Of a DNA stretch of 64,000 bases, positions 16,514-24,243 are shown piece after piece. The first letter of the stretch is position 1. Every line of letters starts with the position of its first letter. The translations under genes were made by a program, and so were the position numbers. Source of the stretch: Flavobacterium sp. 11 (GTDB lineage Bacteria; Bacteroidota; Bacteroidia; Flavobacteriales; Flavobacteriaceae); assembly GCF_002754315.1 (NCBI RefSeq), contig NZ_PEFE01000001.1, positions 3,286,001 to 3,350,000 on the forward strand, read 5' to 3'. Under the pieces are notes generated by a model. The model had not been told where the DNA came from and ran no database searches. It saw only the letters and a list, made by a program, of their open reading frames with translations.

Positions 16514-16529
16514 AACGAACGTTAGGTAA
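16514..16529. promoter_or_regulatory. Candidate TetR operator at the tetR promoter
   Basis: AACGAACGTTAGGTAA is an imperfect palindrome that overlaps the -33 region (TTAG at 16522-16525). A near copy, AACAAACGTTCGGTAA, lies at 17142-17157 directly before the next gene. The pairing with the intervening TetR gene suggests autoregulation plus separate control of the downstream pair. Confidence 0.6.
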
Positions 16530-16552
16530 TTAATAAATTTTACTTATATTTG
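16522..16552 (+). promoter_or_regulatory. Promoter of the tetR gene, predicted leaderless
   Basis: TATATTTG (16545-16552) is a perfect -7 box; TTAG 19 bp upstream is a 3/4 match to TTTG. Only 4 nt separate the box from the ATG at 16557. Transcription would therefore begin at or next to the start codon. Confidence 0.6.
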
Positions 16553-16556
16553 CACT

Positions 16557-17120
16557 ATGAGACCACAGAAAATTTTAGATACAGATATGATAGCCGGACT
16601 TACCAAAGTTTTTAGAGATAAAGGCTATGAAGGAACGAGTTTAAATGATTTAGCAAAAGTAACTGGATTAAAAAAAGCAAGCCTCTATCATCGATTTCCA
16701 AATGGAAAACAAGAGATGGCAGAATCTGTATTAAGAGATATAGATCAGTGGGTTGATGATAATATTTTCTTTCCTCTTTTGGACGAAAATAAATCAACAA
16801 AATTGAGATTAAAAGATTCTCTAAAAAATATTGAAATTCTTTATGATAGCGGAAAAGAAACGTGTGTTTTAAGAGCCTTTTCTATGCATAGCGGATTATC
16901 GCTATTTGAGCAACAGGTAAAATCTGGTATGGATAAATGGATTACCGCTTTTAATGCATTTGGTATTGCCTTAAAATTAACTTCCACACAATCTCAACAA
17001 AACGCTATTCAGACCTTAATAGAATTGCAAGGCAGTCTAATTGTAACAAAAGGGTTAGCTGATACAAGTATTTTTAAAAATACTTTAAAAAATATTGAAA
17101 AGCGATATTCAATAGAGTAA
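16557..17120 (+). CDS. TetR/AcrR family transcriptional regulator
   Basis: The 187-residue protein has an N-terminal TetR helix-turn-helix at about 10-55 (FRDKGYEGTSLNDLAKVTGLKKASLYHRF). An all-helical ligand-binding domain follows, of the kind seen in the LmrA/YxaF branch. It precedes a SnoaL/NTF2-like gene and an alpha/beta hydrolase. Matched palindromes before its own start and before the next gene suggest it represses both, with an electrophilic or aromatic small molecule as possible inducer (inferred). The whole cassette is flanked by direct copies of REP units A and B. Confidence 0.9.
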   Translation: MRPQKILDTDMIAGLTKVFRDKGYEGTSLNDLAKVTGLKKASLYHRFPNGKQEMAESVLRDIDQWVDDNIFFPLLDENKSTKLRLKDSLKNIEILYDSGKETCVLRAFSMHSGLSLFEQQVKSGMDKWITAFNAFGIALKLTSTQSQQNAIQTLIELQGSLIVTKGLADTSIFKNTLKNIEKRYSIE

Positions 17121-17141
17121 AAAAATTTGAATTAATAAATT

Positions 17142-17157
17142 AACAAACGTTCGGTAA
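17142..17157. promoter_or_regulatory. Second TetR operator, before the NTF2-like gene
   Basis: AACAAACGTTCGGTAA differs from the 16514-16529 site at two of 16 positions and ends 3 bp before the downstream ATG. A repressor bound here could block initiation or elongation into the NTF2-like/hydrolase pair. Confidence 0.6.
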
Positions 17158-17160
17158 ATT

Positions 17161-17571
17161 ATGATACAATTACATCCACTACCTCCTTTTAACAAAGAAA
17201 CAGCGATACAAAAAATTCAAAAGGCAGAAGATGCTTGGAACAGCAAAGACCCAATTCAAATTTCAAAAGCATATACACTTGATACAGAATGGCGTAATCG
17301 AAATCAATTCATTAATGGAAGAAAAGAAGTACAAGATTTTCTTGCTAACAAATGGAAAAATGAATTGGATTATAAACTAAAAAAACAACTTTGGACATTT
17401 AACGACAACCGTATTGCTGTACGATTTGAGTACGAATATCGAGATAAAAATGGTCAATGGTATAGAGCTTACGGAAACGAGAATTGGGAATTTGATGAAA
17501 ATGGATTAATGAAAAAAAGGTTCGCAAGCATAAATGACTTAAAAATTAAAGAAACAGAAAGAAGGTTATAA
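17161..17571 (+). CDS. NTF2-like (DUF1348-type) protein
   Basis: This 136-residue cone-fold protein is recognised by [44 protein letters not shown] and [32 protein letters not shown], the core of the DUF1348/SnoaL-related family. Many are small-molecule isomerases or cyclases, but this branch has no settled function. It lies 40 bp after tetR and 11 bp before the hydrolase, which suggests joint detoxification or catabolism of one substrate. Confidence 0.85.
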   Translation: MIQLHPLPPFNKETAIQKIQKAEDAWNSKDPIQISKAYTLDTEWRNRNQFINGRKEVQDFLANKWKNELDYKLKKQLWTFNDNRIAVRFEYEYRDKNGQWYRAYGNENWEFDENGLMKKRFASINDLKIKETERRL

Positions 17572-17582
17572 ACAATTAGAAT

Positions 17583-18551
17583 ATGAAAAAAATTATCCTA
17601 TTACAACTAATTATCCTATTCACATTATTTGGATGTAAAAGCAAAACAAGTAGTAAAACTATCGATAAATCAAAAAGTATGACACACAAACACCCCACAT
17701 TATTTAAAACCATCGAAATTGACGGAATTAATATTGCTTACAGAGAGGCAGGAAATCCCAAAAATCCTACAATAGTGCTATTACATGGTTTTCCTTCATC
17801 TTCACATCAATACCGAAAAGTTTTATCACAGTTATCTGATGACTTTCATTTGATTGCACCAGATTATCCCTCTTTTGGAAATAGCGATTTTCCATTGGCA
17901 AGTGAATATGAATACACTTTTGATAATATTGCAAAAACTATAGATGCCTTTCTAGAAAAGAAAAAAATTGAGTCTTATGCATTAATGATACAAGATTATG
18001 GAGCACCTATTGGCTTCAGAATAGCGACAGCTCACCCAGAAAGGGTTACGGCAATAATAAATCAAAACGGAAACGCATATTTAGAAGGTTTGGGTGGTGC
18101 TTGGGCTGGAATTAGAGCGCTTTGGAAAGACCGAAATCCTGAAACCGAAAAAGCAATACTACCAGCATTTTCATTAGACGGTTTGAAATGGCAATACACA
18201 CACGGAACAAGAAATGTTGAAACAATAAATCCCGACACTTGGCATTTAGATTATTTAAGAATTTCAAGACCAAATGCACATAAAGTCAATATGGATTTAT
18301 TTTACGATTATCAAAACAACTTAAAACTTTATCCAAAATGGCAGCAGTATTTAAGAGATAATCAGCCACCTTTATTAATAGTTTGGGGGAAAAATGATGA
18401 GTTTTTTCCTGAAAGCGGAGCAGTTGCTTTCAAAAAAGATGTAAAGGAAATCGACTATAATATTTATGATACTGGGCATTTTGCATTAGAAGAAAATGGA
18501 GAAGAAATAATAGAAAAAATTAGAATATTTATGACGAAAGTTGGGCGGTAA
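17583..18551 (+). CDS. Alpha/beta hydrolase lipoprotein, epoxide hydrolase/dehalogenase-like
   Basis: The 322-residue protein begins with a lipoprotein signal (LFGC, Cys18), so it is probably anchored in the envelope. The hydrolase fold shows the oxyanion loop HGFPSSS (68-74), a nucleophile elbow IQDYGAP with Asp138 in place of Ser, Asp272 in WGKNDEFF and His299 in DTGHFALEE. An Asp nucleophile points to epoxide hydrolase or haloalkane dehalogenase chemistry rather than an esterase. It ends 24 bp before REP unit B. Substrate unknown. Confidence 0.85.
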   Translation: MKKIILLQLIILFTLFGCKSKTSSKTIDKSKSMTHKHPTLFKTIEIDGINIAYREAGNPKNPTIVLLHGFPSSSHQYRKVLSQLSDDFHLIAPDYPSFGNSDFPLASEYEYTFDNIAKTIDAFLEKKKIESYALMIQDYGAPIGFRIATAHPERVTAIINQNGNAYLEGLGGAWAGIRALWKDRNPETEKAILPAFSLDGLKWQYTHGTRNVETINPDTWHLDYLRISRPNAHKVNMDLFYDYQNNLKLYPKWQQYLRDNQPPLLIVWGKNDEFFPESGAVAFKKDVKEIDYNIYDTGHFALEENGEEIIEKIRIFMTKVGR

Positions 18552-18574
18552 TTGCCAGCTCCGCAAAGTGTTCC

Positions 18575-18716
18575 CCGCTCCGCAAAGTGTTCTTCTGAAA
18601 AATAAATTTCTCGTTAATGCTGCGCAAATGTCTCTGACTTTGCGCAATTTTAGGAACTTGCCATTAAAACAAAACGCCATAAAGTCTCTGACTTTCATCG
18701 TCTTAAATTAAAAAAA
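18575..18716 (+). repeat. REP unit B, left flank of the RAYT gene
   Basis: Hairpin 1 lies at 18621-18646 and hairpin 2 at 18681-18695, with the same stems, bulge and TCT loops as unit A. The two units differ at only a few positions over about 140 bp. A 16-bp word, GCTCCGCAAAGTGTTC, is duplicated at its left edge (18558-18573 and 18577-18592). The unit ends 50 bp before the RAYT start. Confidence 0.88.
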
Positions 18717-18765
18717 CACAAACAAGTCATTAAAATCGTTATTTTTATAGTAAAAATACGTCAAA

Positions 18766-19365
18766 ATGAAAGAAGGCTATATAATTCGGGACCAAACTTT
18801 ACCATATTATATTACGGCAACTGTTGTCGATTGGATCGATATTTTTACCAGGCAAACTTACAGAGATAGTATAATAGAATCTTTGGATTACTGCATAAAA
18901 AACAAAGGAATGATTATGTATGGTTATGTTATTATGAGCAATCACATTCATTTAATTATTCAATCGGAGGACGGGAAATTATCAGATTTGATAAGAGATT
19001 TCAAAAAATTCACTGCGAAAAACATTTTGGATAAAATCCAAGCTGTACCAGAAAGCCGAAAAGAATGGATGCTAGAACGCTTCAAACTAGCAGCAGAAAA
19101 GCATACAAGAAACAAAAATTATCAATTTTGGCAATACGGTAATCATGCAGAAGAAATTTATACAAATAAATTTATGTGGTCTAAATTAGATTACATTCAT
19201 CTGAATCCAGTAAGAGCCGGTTTAGTTGAAAAGGCTTCACACTATATTTATTCCAGCGCAAGCAATTACATAAATGATTCCGGATTATTAAAAATAGAAA
19301 AAGCAGATAATCCTATAATTAATGTTTTAGATTCGAATGCTTTTGTAAAATACAATCAGCAATGA
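18766..19365 (+). CDS. REP-associated tyrosine transposase (RAYT, Y1/HUH family)
   Basis: The 199-residue single-strand transposase has the HUH metal motif His60-Ile-His62 in YVIMSNHIHLII. The candidate catalytic Tyr143 is in LDYIHLNPVRAGLVEKASHYIYSSASNY, a hallmark C-terminal block of RAYTs related to IS200/IS605 TnpA. Length and both motifs are intact, so it may be active. It is bracketed by REP units in opposite orientation: unit B on the left, and mirror-image units C and D on the right. That is the arrangement in which RAYTs mobilise REPs. REP hairpins are the likely DNA substrate. Confidence 0.93.
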   Translation: MKEGYIIRDQTLPYYITATVVDWIDIFTRQTYRDSIIESLDYCIKNKGMIMYGYVIMSNHIHLIIQSEDGKLSDLIRDFKKFTAKNILDKIQAVPESRKEWMLERFKLAAEKHTRNKNYQFWQYGNHAEEIYTNKFMWSKLDYIHLNPVRAGLVEKASHYIYSSASNYINDSGLLKIEKADNPIINVLDSNAFVKYNQQ

Positions 19366-19373
19366 AATAGTAC

Positions 19374-19450
19374 AAAAGTCAGAGACTTTTATGACACTAC
19401 CTAATTTAAACAGATGCTGAAAATTACGCAAAGTCAGAGACATTTGCGCA
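19374..19450 (-). repeat. REP unit C (mirror orientation)
   Basis: Hairpin 2 (19374-19390: AAAAGTC-AGA-GACTTTT) lies only 8 bp after the RAYT stop. Hairpin 1 (19425-19450) has one stem change, TACGCAAA instead of TGCGCAAA. Order and strand are the mirror image of unit B, so hairpin 2 is nearest the gene on both sides. Confidence 0.85.
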
Positions 19451-19504
19451 GCATACATAACAAACACTTCTGCTCTACAACATGTTCTTTTAAAAAAAGT
19501 ATTC

Positions 19505-19580
19505 AAAAGTCAGAGACTTTTATGACGCTACTAATTTAAACAGATGCTGAAAATTGCGCAAAGTCAGAGACATTTGCGCA
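19505..19580 (-). repeat. REP unit D (tandem copy of C)
   Basis: Hairpin 2 at 19505-19521 and a perfect hairpin 1 at 19555-19580 repeat unit C with a period of about 131 bp, including the flanking words AATTTAAACAGATGCTGA and CAAACACTTCTGCTC. C and D form a tandem pair of the same polarity. The stretch 19581-19720 holds no gene apart from a weak upstream extension of the GNAT frame. Confidence 0.85.
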
Positions 19581-19720
19581 GCATACACAACAAACACTTC
19601 TGCTCACAAAATAATCTTCTAAAAAATAAATACATTCTACAATGTGGATTGTGCAAAATTTAAAGTTTGTTTTGTACTTTTAAAACATACTCATTAACCG
19701 AAAAAACTCAAATTACAAGA

Positions 19721-20236
19721 ATGAATTATCACTTTAGAAAAGCGGAACTATCTGAAATAGCTCCAATATGGGAAATTTTACAACAAGCTATACAACGAAG
19801 AAAAGAAGACGGGAGCAATCAATGGCAAGACGGCTATCCAAATCCGGAAGTCATACAAAAAGATATTGAAAAAGGAGAAGGATTTGTTTTGGTTGATGGA
19901 GAAACTATCATCGGTTATAGTGCGGTACTAATCAATGACGAACCTGCCTATGAGAAAATTGAAGGAGAGTGGCTAACGAATGGTGATTTTGTAGTACTGC
20001 ACCGCGTTGCTATTTCTGAAAAGTACTTGGGTAAAGGCTTGGCAAAAATGATTCTCAAATACATAGAAGAATTTGCGGTAAGCAACAACATTTACAGCAT
20101 AAAAGCAGACACCAATTTTGACAATATCGCCATGATGAAAATTTTTGAAAGTTCGGGTTATACGTACTGTGGCGAAGTATATTTTAGAGGAAGTCCTAGA
20201 AAAGCATACGAAAAAGTCTTAGCGAAACTGGACTAA
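19721..20236 (+). CDS. GNAT family N-acetyltransferase
   Basis: 171 residues from the ATG at 19721 (MNYHFRKAELSE). An upstream TTG at 19667 stays in frame but adds an unlikely N-terminus. The acetyl-CoA fold shows EKYLGKGLAKMILKYIEEFA (the Q/RxxGxG/A pyrophosphate loop as KGLA) and YSIKADTNFDNIAMMKIFESSGY, ending in CGEVYFRGSPRKAYEK. The substrate is not evident. It is isolated between the REP tandem and a bidirectional hairpin. Confidence 0.88.
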   Translation: MNYHFRKAELSEIAPIWEILQQAIQRRKEDGSNQWQDGYPNPEVIQKDIEKGEGFVLVDGETIIGYSAVLINDEPAYEKIEGEWLTNGDFVVLHRVAISEKYLGKGLAKMILKYIEEFAVSNNIYSIKADTNFDNIAMMKIFESSGYTYCGEVYFRGSPRKAYEKVLAKLD

Positions 20237-20273
20237 TTGAAATTTTGAAAACTTAAGGTGACAATAAAAAAAA

Positions 20274-20340
20274 CCGCAAATTCGCAGATAAAAATAGTTG
20301 GTAACTGTTTCTATACTGTGCGAATTTGCGGTGTTTTTTT
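20274..20340. terminator. Bidirectional terminator-like palindrome
   Basis: CCGCAAATTCGCA (20274-20286) and TGCGAATTTGCGG (20319-20331) form a perfect 13-bp stem with a 32-nt loop. An A run before it and a T run after it allow use on both strands. It separates the convergent GNAT and DUF4494 genes. The word CCGCAAATTCGCA also looks like a dispersed repeat type. Confidence 0.7.
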
Positions 20341-20355
20341 TGATAACAACTTATC

Positions 20356-20913
20356 TTAAACTGCAACTTCTTCTTCTGGAACCGTTTCAAATTCCATGTG
20401 ATCCACAATTTCTACTGCTGCTTCCGGTTTAGAACCTTTAAGCGCATTGAATCGTTCTAATTGTTCCAGTTCCCCTTCTTCCCCACTGAAATAAGGAAAA
20501 ACATCCATAATAGGTGATTCCGAAATAGCAGGAATGGTATAATCGCCCATCGTGCCTTTCATTACACTAGTGGTGTTATCATAGGCCTCTTTTACATCAT
20601 TAGCCTGCACTAATAAATACATATTGGTCTTGCGCTCTTTACCGCTTTCTTCGTCATACGCCAATAATGAAACTTTAGATCTAAACCAACGATCCGCATT
20701 TTCGAAAGGATGAATCTCTGCATAATTGGCCACTTTTATATTCGTGATTTTGAATTCTTCACTGATATACGCCGACATTTCTTCATTGATTCTGCTTTCG
20801 GCTTCTGTGTAGGATAACGCGTCTACCAAATACGGTTCTGTCGTAATCTTTTGTCCGCCAGTTTCATCCGTTTTTCTATATTTTACCTTGCATTCGTACC
20901 AAATTGTGCTCAT
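20356..20913 (-). CDS. DUF4494 family protein
   Basis: The 185-residue protein matches the Bacteroidetes-specific DUF4494 pattern from its first residues: MSTIWYECKVKYRKTDETG, VDALSYTEAESRINEEM, NADRWFRSKVSLLAYDEESGKERK and a small acidic tail. No signal peptide or catalytic motif is visible. Function unknown; the strong conservation I recall across the phylum suggests a core role. Monocistronic, with a -7 box (TATCTTTG on the minus strand) at 20933-20940. Confidence 0.85.
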   Translation of the reverse strand: MSTIWYECKVKYRKTDETGGQKITTEPYLVDALSYTEAESRINEEMSAYISEEFKITNIKVANYAEIHPFENADRWFRSKVSLLAYDEESGKERKTNMYLLVQANDVKEAYDNTTSVMKGTMGDYTIPAISESPIMDVFPYFSGEEGELEQLERFNALKGSKPEAAVEIVDHMEFETVPEEEVAV

Positions 20914-20932
20914 CTCTTTTTTTTAAGGATGT

Positions 20933-20940
20933 CAAAGATA
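20933..20940 (-). promoter_or_regulatory. -7 box of the DUF4494 gene
   Basis: The minus strand reads TATCTTTG, a perfect TAnnTTTG, 19 nt before the ATG. No good -33 TTTG is seen. Confidence 0.45.
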
Positions 20941-21066
20941 GATTTTAGAGGTTAAAAAAAGTAGCATTCCTAAAATAGATATTCACAATTTCGGAAGAAG
21001 ATTAGTGTTGTTATAAACTTTATTCTGGCCCTATATAAAATGTTAAAACAATGTTAAATAAAAACT

Positions 21067-21102
21067 AAACAGTTGTTTAAATTAAACACTTGTTTAGTTT
21101 TG
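21067..21102 (+). promoter_or_regulatory. Promoter and tandem operators of the TetR-efflux operon
   Basis: AAACAGTTGTTT (21067-21078) and AAACACTTGTTT (21084-21095) are two AAACAnnTGTTT palindromes, centres 17 bp apart, inside a larger 33-bp inverted repeat (21065-21097). TAGTTTTG (21095-21102) is a perfect -7 box; GTTG 19 bp upstream is a weak -33. The operators lie over the promoter, which suits repression by the TetR protein encoded next. Confidence 0.65.
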
Positions 21103-21125
21103 TTTTTTGAAAAAATTAGATTCCA

Positions 21126-21752
21126 TTGAAAAGTAATTTTAACGACAAACAAATTCAAATTCTTGAGGTTGCAGAAACACTTTTTGCAGAGAAAGGATTT
21201 GACGGTACTTCCATCCGAAACATAGCAAAAGTGGCAAAAATCAACATTGCCATGGTTTCCTACTACTTTGGTTCCAAAGAGCGATTACTGGAATCGCTTA
21301 TAGTTTACAGAACTTCAGATCTTAAAAACCAATTAGACAATTTATTGCAGGAAGATCTGGAACCTATTGAAAAAATCAATAAGCTGATTGAACTGTACAT
21401 CAATAGAATCAATAGCAACCGAGGAATATATAGAATTTTACACTTCGAATTTACCTCCAAAAAGAGAGAACAAAATCTCCAAGCTTTTTCTGAATTAAAA
21501 AAAGGAAATTTAAAATCCCTTGAAACCATTATCGAGGAAGGCCAGAAAAAAGGCATTTTCAGAAAAGACGTTATTATTCCGCTTATCACACCTACCATTC
21601 TTGGGACTTTCTTTCATTTTCACATGAATAAACCTTTCTTCGAAAATTTATTAAACTTGAAAACCGAAGATTTATACAACAATTACATCAAAACCAATTT
21701 GACAAAGCACATTCAACAAACTATAAAAGCACTTCTGATTTATGAAAGTTAG
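21126..21752 (+). CDS. TetR/AcrR family regulator of the efflux operon
   Basis: The 208-residue protein starts at TTG 21126 (MKSNFNDKQIQILEVAETLF); no ATG fits better. The helix-turn-helix lies at about 9-55 (FAEKGFDGTSIRNIAKVAKINIAMVSYYFGSKERLL), with a helical effector domain after it. Its last 11 bp overlap the tolC-like gene, so it is co-transcribed with the pump it probably represses. Paired AAACAnnTGTTT palindromes over the promoter are its likely operators. Confidence 0.93.
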   Translation: MKSNFNDKQIQILEVAETLFAEKGFDGTSIRNIAKVAKINIAMVSYYFGSKERLLESLIVYRTSDLKNQLDNLLQEDLEPIEKINKLIELYINRINSNRGIYRILHFEFTSKKREQNLQAFSELKKGNLKSLETIIEEGQKKGIFRKDVIIPLITPTILGTFFHFHMNKPFFENLLNLKTEDLYNNYIKTNLTKHIQQTIKALLIYES

Positions 21753-23073
21753 TCAACTCATGCTCTTTGGGATTTTCTTTATTGGAATTTCATCCGTAGC
21801 AGCACAAGAAAAAACAAGTTTAACATTGAACGAAGCCATTAATTTGGCTTGGACCAAGAGCAATGAAGTTACTCTGGCCAATACAAAAGTGAAAACTAAA
21901 AAGTACGAGCTGCAATCCACAAAAAACAATCAATATCCTGATTTGAAACTATCTGGTCAATACCAAAGATTGGCGAATGCATCGGTAGATTTTAAAATAA
22001 ATCAAAATAATTCCGGTTCACAAGAACCGCTTCCTATAGTAAATCAATTGATGATTGGACAGTTGAACGCCAGTGTTCCTGTATTTTCTGGTTTTAAAAT
22101 CCAAAACAGTATCAAGGTTTATGAGAATCTTTATGAAGCTGAAATGGCAACAGCATCACAAACCAAAGAAGAAATCGCTTTGCGCGTAATTGATTATTAT
22201 GCTGGTTTGTACAAAGCGCAAAAAACAATTGAACTGCTGAAAGAAAATCAAAAAAGTGCACAACAACGTGTAACTGATTTTATTGAGCTCGAAAAAAATG
22301 GAATTATTCCTAAAAACGACCTTTTAAAATCACAATTACAAGCCTCTAAAATTCAATTGTCATTAGACGAGACGAATAATAATTTGAAAATTATCAACTT
22401 TTATTTGGTAACGCTTTTAAAATTAAATCCAGATACCAAACTAGAGATTCGTGAAAGTGATTTTGCCGATTTCCAAATGACGAATGTCCCAACAAATGAG
22501 TTGCCGGCATTAGAAAATCGTAAAGATTTAGAAGCAATTCGGTTTCAGGGAAAAGCAAGCGAAGCCAATATCAAAATAGCTAAAGGTTCCTATTATCCTG
22601 CAATTGCAATCATTGGCGGTTATACTACATTAGACTTAAGCAATGTCATCACCGTACAAAATGCGATGAATATTGGCGTGGGTATTTCCTATGACTTAAG
22701 CGCCATTCTTAAAAATGGAACATTGGTAAAACTGGCTGAAAATAAATTCCTTGAAGTACAAAATTCGGAAGCTATATTAACGGATTATATTAAAGTTCAG
22801 GTTCAAAAAGCAATTGAAGATTACGATTTGGCTTTGAAACAAAATGTAGTTTACGGACAAGCAGTAGAACAATCTTCGGAAAATTACCGAATCATAAAAG
22901 ACAAATATGACAACGGACTTTCGGATACGAATGATTTACTGGAAGCTGATGTAGAGCAACTAAGTTCAAAAATCAATAAAGCATTGGCGCAAGCAAATAC
23001 CATTCAAAAATACTACGAGTTACTGTCGGTAACTGGACAATTATCTCAAACCTTTACTATTTCAAAAAACTAA
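21742..23073 (+). CDS. TolC family outer-membrane efflux protein
   Basis: The 443-residue protein has a signal peptide (about 1-21, SSVAAQ) and the duplicated long-helix outer-membrane-efflux domain: LTLNEAINLAWTKSNEVTLANTKVK in the first half, ASEANIKIAKGSYYPAIAIIGGY in the second, plus coiled-coil stretches. It would form the trimeric outer-membrane exit duct for the EmrA/EmrB-like pair encoded downstream (11-bp gap). Confidence 0.93.
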   Translation: MKVSQLMLFGIFFIGISSVAAQEKTSLTLNEAINLAWTKSNEVTLANTKVKTKKYELQSTKNNQYPDLKLSGQYQRLANASVDFKINQNNSGSQEPLPIVNQLMIGQLNASVPVFSGFKIQNSIKVYENLYEAEMATASQTKEEIALRVIDYYAGLYKAQKTIELLKENQKSAQQRVTDFIELEKNGIIPKNDLLKSQLQASKIQLSLDETNNNLKIINFYLVTLLKLNPDTKLEIRESDFADFQMTNVPTNELPALENRKDLEAIRFQGKASEANIKIAKGSYYPAIAIIGGYTTLDLSNVITVQNAMNIGVGISYDLSAILKNGTLVKLAENKFLEVQNSEAILTDYIKVQVQKAIEDYDLALKQNVVYGQAVEQSSENYRIIKDKYDNGLSDTNDLLEADVEQLSSKINKALAQANTIQKYYELLSVTGQLSQTFTISKN

Positions 23074-23084
23074 TCATACCTACC

Positions 23085-24164
23085 ATGGAAAAGAAAAAAA
23101 CAAATACAAAATTTATTATTATCCTAGTGGCTTTGGTAGTTTTAGGTGGAACTTACGGAACTTATAAATACATGCATTCCTTGGCGCACGAAGAAACAGA
23201 CGATGCGCAAATTGAAAAAAATATGAATCCTATTATTCCAAGAGTTTCAGGATATGTGGATAAAGTGTACATCAAAGACAATGATTTTGTAAAGAAAGGC
23301 GATACCCTTTTTACTATCGATAAAAGAGATTACCAACTGAAAATTGAAGAAGCTAATGCTGCAATGGTTGGCGCTGAAGGCAGTTTTGAAGTTTCTAAAG
23401 CGGATATTGGAAGTGCTTTGGCTAACATTTCAGTTTCTGATGCTAATGTGCAATCAGCGGGTGGAAATATCGAATCGGCAAAAATCAGATTGGATCGTAT
23501 TACGAGTGATTACAACAGATATAACAATTTATACAAAAGTCATTCGATTACAAAACAACAATACGAGCAAGCTCTGGCTGCAAAATTGGAAGCAGAAAGC
23601 CAAGTACGCGTTTTACAACAACAACAAAGAGCGAGTGCTTTTCAAAAATCAGTAATTGTAGCTAAATCTAAAGTTTCAGACAAACAAACGGAAGTGGCTG
23701 CTGCCAATATCAAAAGAGCTAAAGCATTACTTGATGCAGCAAAATTAAATTTGACTTACACCGCTGTAACAGCTGCGATTGATGGTCAGGTTTCTAAAAT
23801 TGACATTCAACCGGGACAATTAGTGCAACCGGGACAATCGTTATTTTATATTATCAATAACAAAGAAGCTTGGGTAATTGCTAATTTCAAAGAAACGCAA
23901 TTGAACAAAATGGTAATTGGTCAAAAAGTTACCGTAAAAGTGGATGCGTATCCCGGTTACGATTTCCAGGGTTCAATCACTTCGTTCTCACCTGCTACAG
24001 GTTCTCGTTTTTCATTACTTCCTCCTGATAATGCTACAGGAAACTTTGTGAAAACAATCCAAAGATTGCCCGTTAAAATAAGTTTGAACACATCCAATGA
24101 TCCTGAGAAAATAAAATTACTTCGCCCGGGAATGAACGTGGATGTAGATGTACATTTAAAATAA
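23085..24164 (+). CDS. HlyD/EmrA-type membrane fusion protein
   Basis: The 359-residue periplasmic adaptor has one N-terminal membrane helix (about 10-30). A biotinyl/lipoyl-like half-motif follows (DDAQIEKNMNPIIPRVSGYVDKVYIKDNDFVKKGDTLFTID), then a coiled-coil hairpin (about 85-215) and the return half (TAVTAAIDGQVSKIDIQPGQLVQPGQSLFYII). It bridges the inner-membrane MFS pump and TolC. The middle position in the operon fits. Confidence 0.94.
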   Translation: MEKKKTNTKFIIILVALVVLGGTYGTYKYMHSLAHEETDDAQIEKNMNPIIPRVSGYVDKVYIKDNDFVKKGDTLFTIDKRDYQLKIEEANAAMVGAEGSFEVSKADIGSALANISVSDANVQSAGGNIESAKIRLDRITSDYNRYNNLYKSHSITKQQYEQALAAKLEAESQVRVLQQQQRASAFQKSVIVAKSKVSDKQTEVAAANIKRAKALLDAAKLNLTYTAVTAAIDGQVSKIDIQPGQLVQPGQSLFYIINNKEAWVIANFKETQLNKMVIGQKVTVKVDAYPGYDFQGSITSFSPATGSRFSLLPPDNATGNFVKTIQRLPVKISLNTSNDPEKIKLLRPGMNVDVDVHLK

Positions 24165-24243
24165 ATTCACCCTTTTGGTGATTTCCAAAATGGTAAAAAT
24201 GGCAATATTTTTAAGAAAATGATAGTTTACACTTTAGTATAAA

